Below the pieces are notes generated by a model. The model was not told where the DNA came from. It was given only the letters and a program-made list of their open reading frames with translations, and did not search any database. Positions 41,296 through 43,736 of a DNA stretch of 43,736 bases are shown here, piece after piece; the first letter of the stretch is position 1; the number at the start of each line of letters is the position of its first letter. The translations under genes and the position numbers were made by a program. The stretch comes from Iamia sp035765045 (lineage in GTDB: Bacteria > Actinomycetota > Acidimicrobiia > Acidimicrobiales > Iamiaceae): the NCBI GenBank assembly GCA_035765045.1, contig DASTYI010000010.1:1-43736 (forward strand), given 5' to 3'.

Positions 41296-41909
41296 TGCCG
41301 CCCGAGGTCAACCTGCCGGCGTCGCTGCGGGACGTCGAGGCCGTCCGCAGCGTCCGCACCCCGGCGCAGCTCGACTACACGTTCACCGCCGGCGACGCCA
41401 CCACCCGCTTCCTCCGGGGCATCACCCAGAAGAAGATCATCGGCCAGCGGGCCACCGAGACCAGCCGGGTCTACGTCCCGCCCCGCGGCGCCGACCCCGA
41501 GCTGGGCCAGGCCACGCCGATCGAGGTCGAGGTCGCCCAGGTGGGGACGGTCACGAGCTTCTGCGTCGTGAACCTCCAGTTCTACGGCTCGGTGATGGAG
41601 ATCCCCTACGTGAGCGCGCTGATCATGCTCGACGGCGCCGACCTGTCGATCATGCACCTCATCCAGGAGGTGCCGGCCGACGAGGTCCACATCGGCATGC
41701 GGGTCGAGGCGGTGTGGCGCGACGACGCCGACATCGAGCCGACCCTCGAGTCGATCAAGTGGTTCCGCCCCAACGGCGAACCCGACGACACCTCGGTGCG
41801 CATCCCCGGCGAGGACCACGGCACCGGGCTGGGCTCGTGGGTCGGCGGCGTCGCCCCCACCGAGGCGCTCGTCCGCAACCCCCGCACCGGCGAAGGAGGC
41901 GTGCAGTGA
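41295..41909 (+). CDS. DUF35 OB-fold protein, Ltp partner, second copy
   Basis: The 204-residue protein MPPEVNLPASLRDVEAVRSV has the same DUF35 layout: DYTFTAGDATTRFLRGITQK, the VYVPPRGADPELGQA turn again without zinc-binding cysteines, and the OB barrel (VEVAQVGTVTSFCVVNLQF, SALIMLDGADLSIMHLIQEV, MRVEAVWRDDADIEPTLES). It is longer than the first copy at the C-terminus (about 40 residues with DTSVRIPGEDHGTGLG). Two DUF35 partners and two Ltp proteins in one operon suggest a four-subunit complex. Start and stop codons overlap those of its neighbours (TGATG before, GTGA after). Confidence 0.86.
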   Translation: MPPEVNLPASLRDVEAVRSVRTPAQLDYTFTAGDATTRFLRGITQKKIIGQRATETSRVYVPPRGADPELGQATPIEVEVAQVGTVTSFCVVNLQFYGSVMEIPYVSALIMLDGADLSIMHLIQEVPADEVHIGMRVEAVWRDDADIEPTLESIKWFRPNGEPDDTSVRIPGEDHGTGLGSWVGGVAPTEALVRNPRTGEGGVQ

Positions 41910-42964
41910 GGGACATCGCCGTCATCAGCTTCGCCCAGACGCCCGCCCGGCGGCAGGTCGCCGAGCTCAACGAGGTCGAGATGCTCATGCCCGCGGTGCA
42001 CACCGCCCTGGGCCAGGTCGACATGACCATCGACGACATCGGCTTCACCTGCTCGGGCTCGACCGACTACCTCGCCGGCGTCGGCTTCAGCTTCGTGTCG
42101 ACGCTCGACGCCGTCGGCCCGTGGCCCCCGATCCAGGAGAGCCACGTCGAGATGGACGGGGCCTTCGCCCTCTACGAGGCCTGGGTCAAGCTCCAGCTCG
42201 GGGAGATCGACACCGCCCTCGTCTACTGCTACTCGAAGTCCTCGCCCGGCGACCTGCCGATGGTGCTGACCCGCCAGCTCGACCCGATCCTCACCGGCCC
42301 GCTGTGGCCCGACTCGGTCAGCCTCGCCGCCCTCCAGGCCCAGGCCTGGCTGGATGCGAAGAAGGGCACCGAGGAGGACATGGCCGAGGTCGCGGCCCGG
42401 TCCCGCAAGGCCGCCCTCGACAACCCCAACGCCCAGCTGGCCTGGGACCGCCCGGCCGCCGACGTGCTGGCCGAGCCGTACCACATCGGCCCGCTGCGCC
42501 GGAGCGACTGCCCGCCGATCACCGACGGCGCCGCCGCCGTCGTGCTCGCCGCCGGCGACGTCGCCCGGGAGAAGGTCGAGCGCCCGGCCTGGATCCGGGG
42601 CATCGACCACCGGATCGAGCCCATCCACCTCGGGCTCCGCGACCTGACGGTCAGCGAGAGCGCCCGCATCGCCGCCGAGAGGGCCGGCGTGGCCGACGGC
42701 CCGGTCGACGTGGCCGAGCTCCACGCCCCCTTCACCCACCAGGAGCTGATCCTGCGGGAGGCGATCGGTCTGGGCGACGACGTGAGCGTCAACCCCTCGG
42801 GCGGGGCGCTCGCCGCCAACGTGATGATGGCCGCCGGCCTGATCCGCATCGGCGAGGTCGCCACCCGCATCTCGTCGGGGTCGGCCCAGCGGGGCGTGGC
42901 CCACGCCACCAGCGGGCCGTGCCTGCAGCAGAACCTGGTCACCGTGCTGGAAGGAGACGCCTGA
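41906..42964 (+). CDS. ltp4: Ltp4-like thiolase-fold steroid aldolase
   Basis: The 352-residue thiolase-superfamily protein begins VRDIAVISFAQTPARRQVAE and has DIGFTCSGSTDYLAGVGFSF, GAFALYEAWVKLQLGEIDTA, PPITDGAAAVVLAAGDVARE, ELHAPFTHQELIL, NPSGGALAANVMMAAGLIRI and ATSGPCLQQNLVTVLEGDA. The Cys nucleophile expected in the CASG-like position reads EMDG, so it cannot be an ordinary thiolase. That fits Ltp-type retro-aldolases, which cleave steroid side-chain CoA esters with a DUF35 partner. Ltp4 with Ltp3 has been linked to C-24-branched sterol breakdown in Rhodococcus. The GTG start overlaps the previous TGA. Orthology by pattern; the aldol reaction is inferred. Confidence 0.85.
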   Translation: MRDIAVISFAQTPARRQVAELNEVEMLMPAVHTALGQVDMTIDDIGFTCSGSTDYLAGVGFSFVSTLDAVGPWPPIQESHVEMDGAFALYEAWVKLQLGEIDTALVYCYSKSSPGDLPMVLTRQLDPILTGPLWPDSVSLAALQAQAWLDAKKGTEEDMAEVAARSRKAALDNPNAQLAWDRPAADVLAEPYHIGPLRRSDCPPITDGAAAVVLAAGDVAREKVERPAWIRGIDHRIEPIHLGLRDLTVSESARIAAERAGVADGPVDVAELHAPFTHQELILREAIGLGDDVSVNPSGGALAANVMMAAGLIRIGEVATRISSGSAQRGVAHATSGPCLQQNLVTVLEGDA

Positions 42965-43736
42965 TGGGCAAGGACAGGGTCGCCGTCGTCGGCATCGGCC
43001 AGACCAAGCACCAGGCCACGCGGGGCGACGTCTCGATGGCGGGGCTCGTCCGGGAGGCGGCCCAGCGGGCCCTCGACGACGCCCACATGACCTGGCAGGA
43101 CATCGACGCCGTCGTCATCGGCAAGGCCCCCGACTTCTTCGAGGGCGTGATGATGCCGGAGCTGTTCCTGGCCGACGCCCTGGGCGCCACCGGCAAGCCG
43201 CTGTTCCGGGTCCACACCGCCGGCTCGGTCGGCGGGTCGACGGCGATCGTCGCCAGCCAGCTGGTCCAGGCCGGCATCCACGAGAAGGTGCTCACCGTCG
43301 CCTTCGAGAAGCAGTCCGAGAGCGAGGCCATGTGGGCCCTCTCGCTGCCGATCCCGTTCACCCCGCCGCTCCACGCCGGCGCCGGCGGCTACTTCGCCCC
43401 CCACGTGCGCAGCTACATCCGCCGCTCCGGCTCACCCGACCACATCGGCATGCTGGTGGCGCTCAAGGACCGCCAGAACGGGCTCAAGAACCCCTACGCC
43501 CACCTCCACGAGCCCGACATCACCTTCGACTCGATCAAGGAGTCGATGATGCTCTGGGACCCGATCCGCTACGCCGAGACGTGCCCGTCGAGCGACGGGG
43601 CGTGCGCGATGGTCCTCACCAGCGAGCGGGTCGCCGAGGCGGCCCCCGGGCCGGTGGCCTGGGTGCAGGGCACCGCGATGCGCTCCGAGCCGACGATGTC
43701 GGCCGATCGTGACCCGGTCCTGCCCCGTGGGGGATC
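42964..43736 (+). CDS. ltp3: Ltp3-like thiolase-fold steroid aldolase (partial)
   Basis: The first 257 residues are in the window and the gene runs off the right edge. It reads MGKDRVAVVGIGQTKHQATR, VVIGKAPDFFEGVMMPELFL, FRVHTAGSVGGSTAIVASQL, AFEKQSESEAMWALSLPIPF, GAGGYFAPHVRSYIRRSGSP, HLHEPDITFDSIKESMMLWD and PIRYAETCPSSDGACAMVLT. These follow Ltp3 (Rv3523) closely. The canonical nucleophilic Cys is replaced within the TAGSVGG segment, so a non-thiolase, aldolase-like role is likely, as with its neighbour. ATG 42964 overlaps the Ltp4 stop (TGATG). The C-terminal part with the remaining catalytic residues cannot be seen. Confidence 0.85.
   Translation, partial: MGKDRVAVVGIGQTKHQATRGDVSMAGLVREAAQRALDDAHMTWQDIDAVVIGKAPDFFEGVMMPELFLADALGATGKPLFRVHTAGSVGGSTAIVASQLVQAGIHEKVLTVAFEKQSESEAMWALSLPIPFTPPLHAGAGGYFAPHVRSYIRRSGSPDHIGMLVALKDRQNGLKNPYAHLHEPDITFDSIKESMMLWDPIRYAETCPSSDGACAMVLTSERVAEAAPGPVAWVQGTAMRSEPTMSADRDPVLPRGG

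Overview
The window is very GC-rich, densely packed actinobacterial DNA with GTG starts, ATGA/GTGA/TGATG gene overlaps and many leaderless promoters. A mycothiol-type nitroreductase, a mycofactocin-type short-chain dehydrogenase, a KstR regulator and a WS/DGAT acyltransferase all point to Actinomycetota. I lean towards Acidimicrobiia (Iamia-like) rather than a mycobacterium or Rhodococcus, but that placement is inference. No rRNA, tRNA, CRISPR array, insertion sequence or phage gene was seen.

The theme is sterol side-chain catabolism under KstR control. Seven near-identical palindromes fit the known KstR consensus TnnAACnnGTTnnA (typical copy TAGAACGTGTTCTA). They lie at 1303, 7055, 10862, 25281, 27661, 36451 and 40810. 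A KstR-like TetR gene is at 28918. The sites precede a FadE34-like double acyl-CoA dehydrogenase (left edge), an LLM flavin oxidoreductase-FadD-SDR run (7079-10784), a ChsE4/ChsE5 (FadE26/FadE27) pair (10876-13200), a FadD19-like synthetase (23598-25259), a divergent WS/DGAT and FadE-kstR pair (26204-29523), another FadD (34881-36428), and a DUF35-DUF35-Ltp4-Ltp3 operon running off the right edge (40834 onward). EchA19 is at 20388. FadD19, Ltp3 and Ltp4 are the genes tied in Rhodococcus to C-24-branched (plant sterol) side chains, so phytosterol use is the natural prediction.

Between 13248 and 21176 lies a branched-chain-amino-acid-type (Liv/HAAT) ABC importer: two tandem solute-binding lipoproteins, one polypeptide fusing both permeases, two ATPases and a small membrane protein. 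echA19 abuts it directly. A second, different palindrome (TCTGACG-N3-CGTCAGA core) precedes this operon, and another copy precedes a CaiB/BaiF-family gene at 5745-6983. The operon may import a sterol-derived or other carboxylate substrate and answer to a second regulator. This is the most novel candidate in the window.

Unrelated genes lie between: DUF3152 protease-like protein, M3 oligoendopeptidase, NIPSNAP-like protein, two paralogous lipoproteins, a Coq7/ferritin-like protein, two RHH-MazF toxin-antitoxin pairs, VOC protein, isochorismatase-fold hydrolase, DUF4190 protein, AIM24 protein, aldo/keto reductase, a SigE-like sigma factor with its membrane partner, SH3 lipoprotein, secreted lipase, PPK2 and another lipoprotein. 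All identities rest on reading motifs and remembered family sequences; no search was run.
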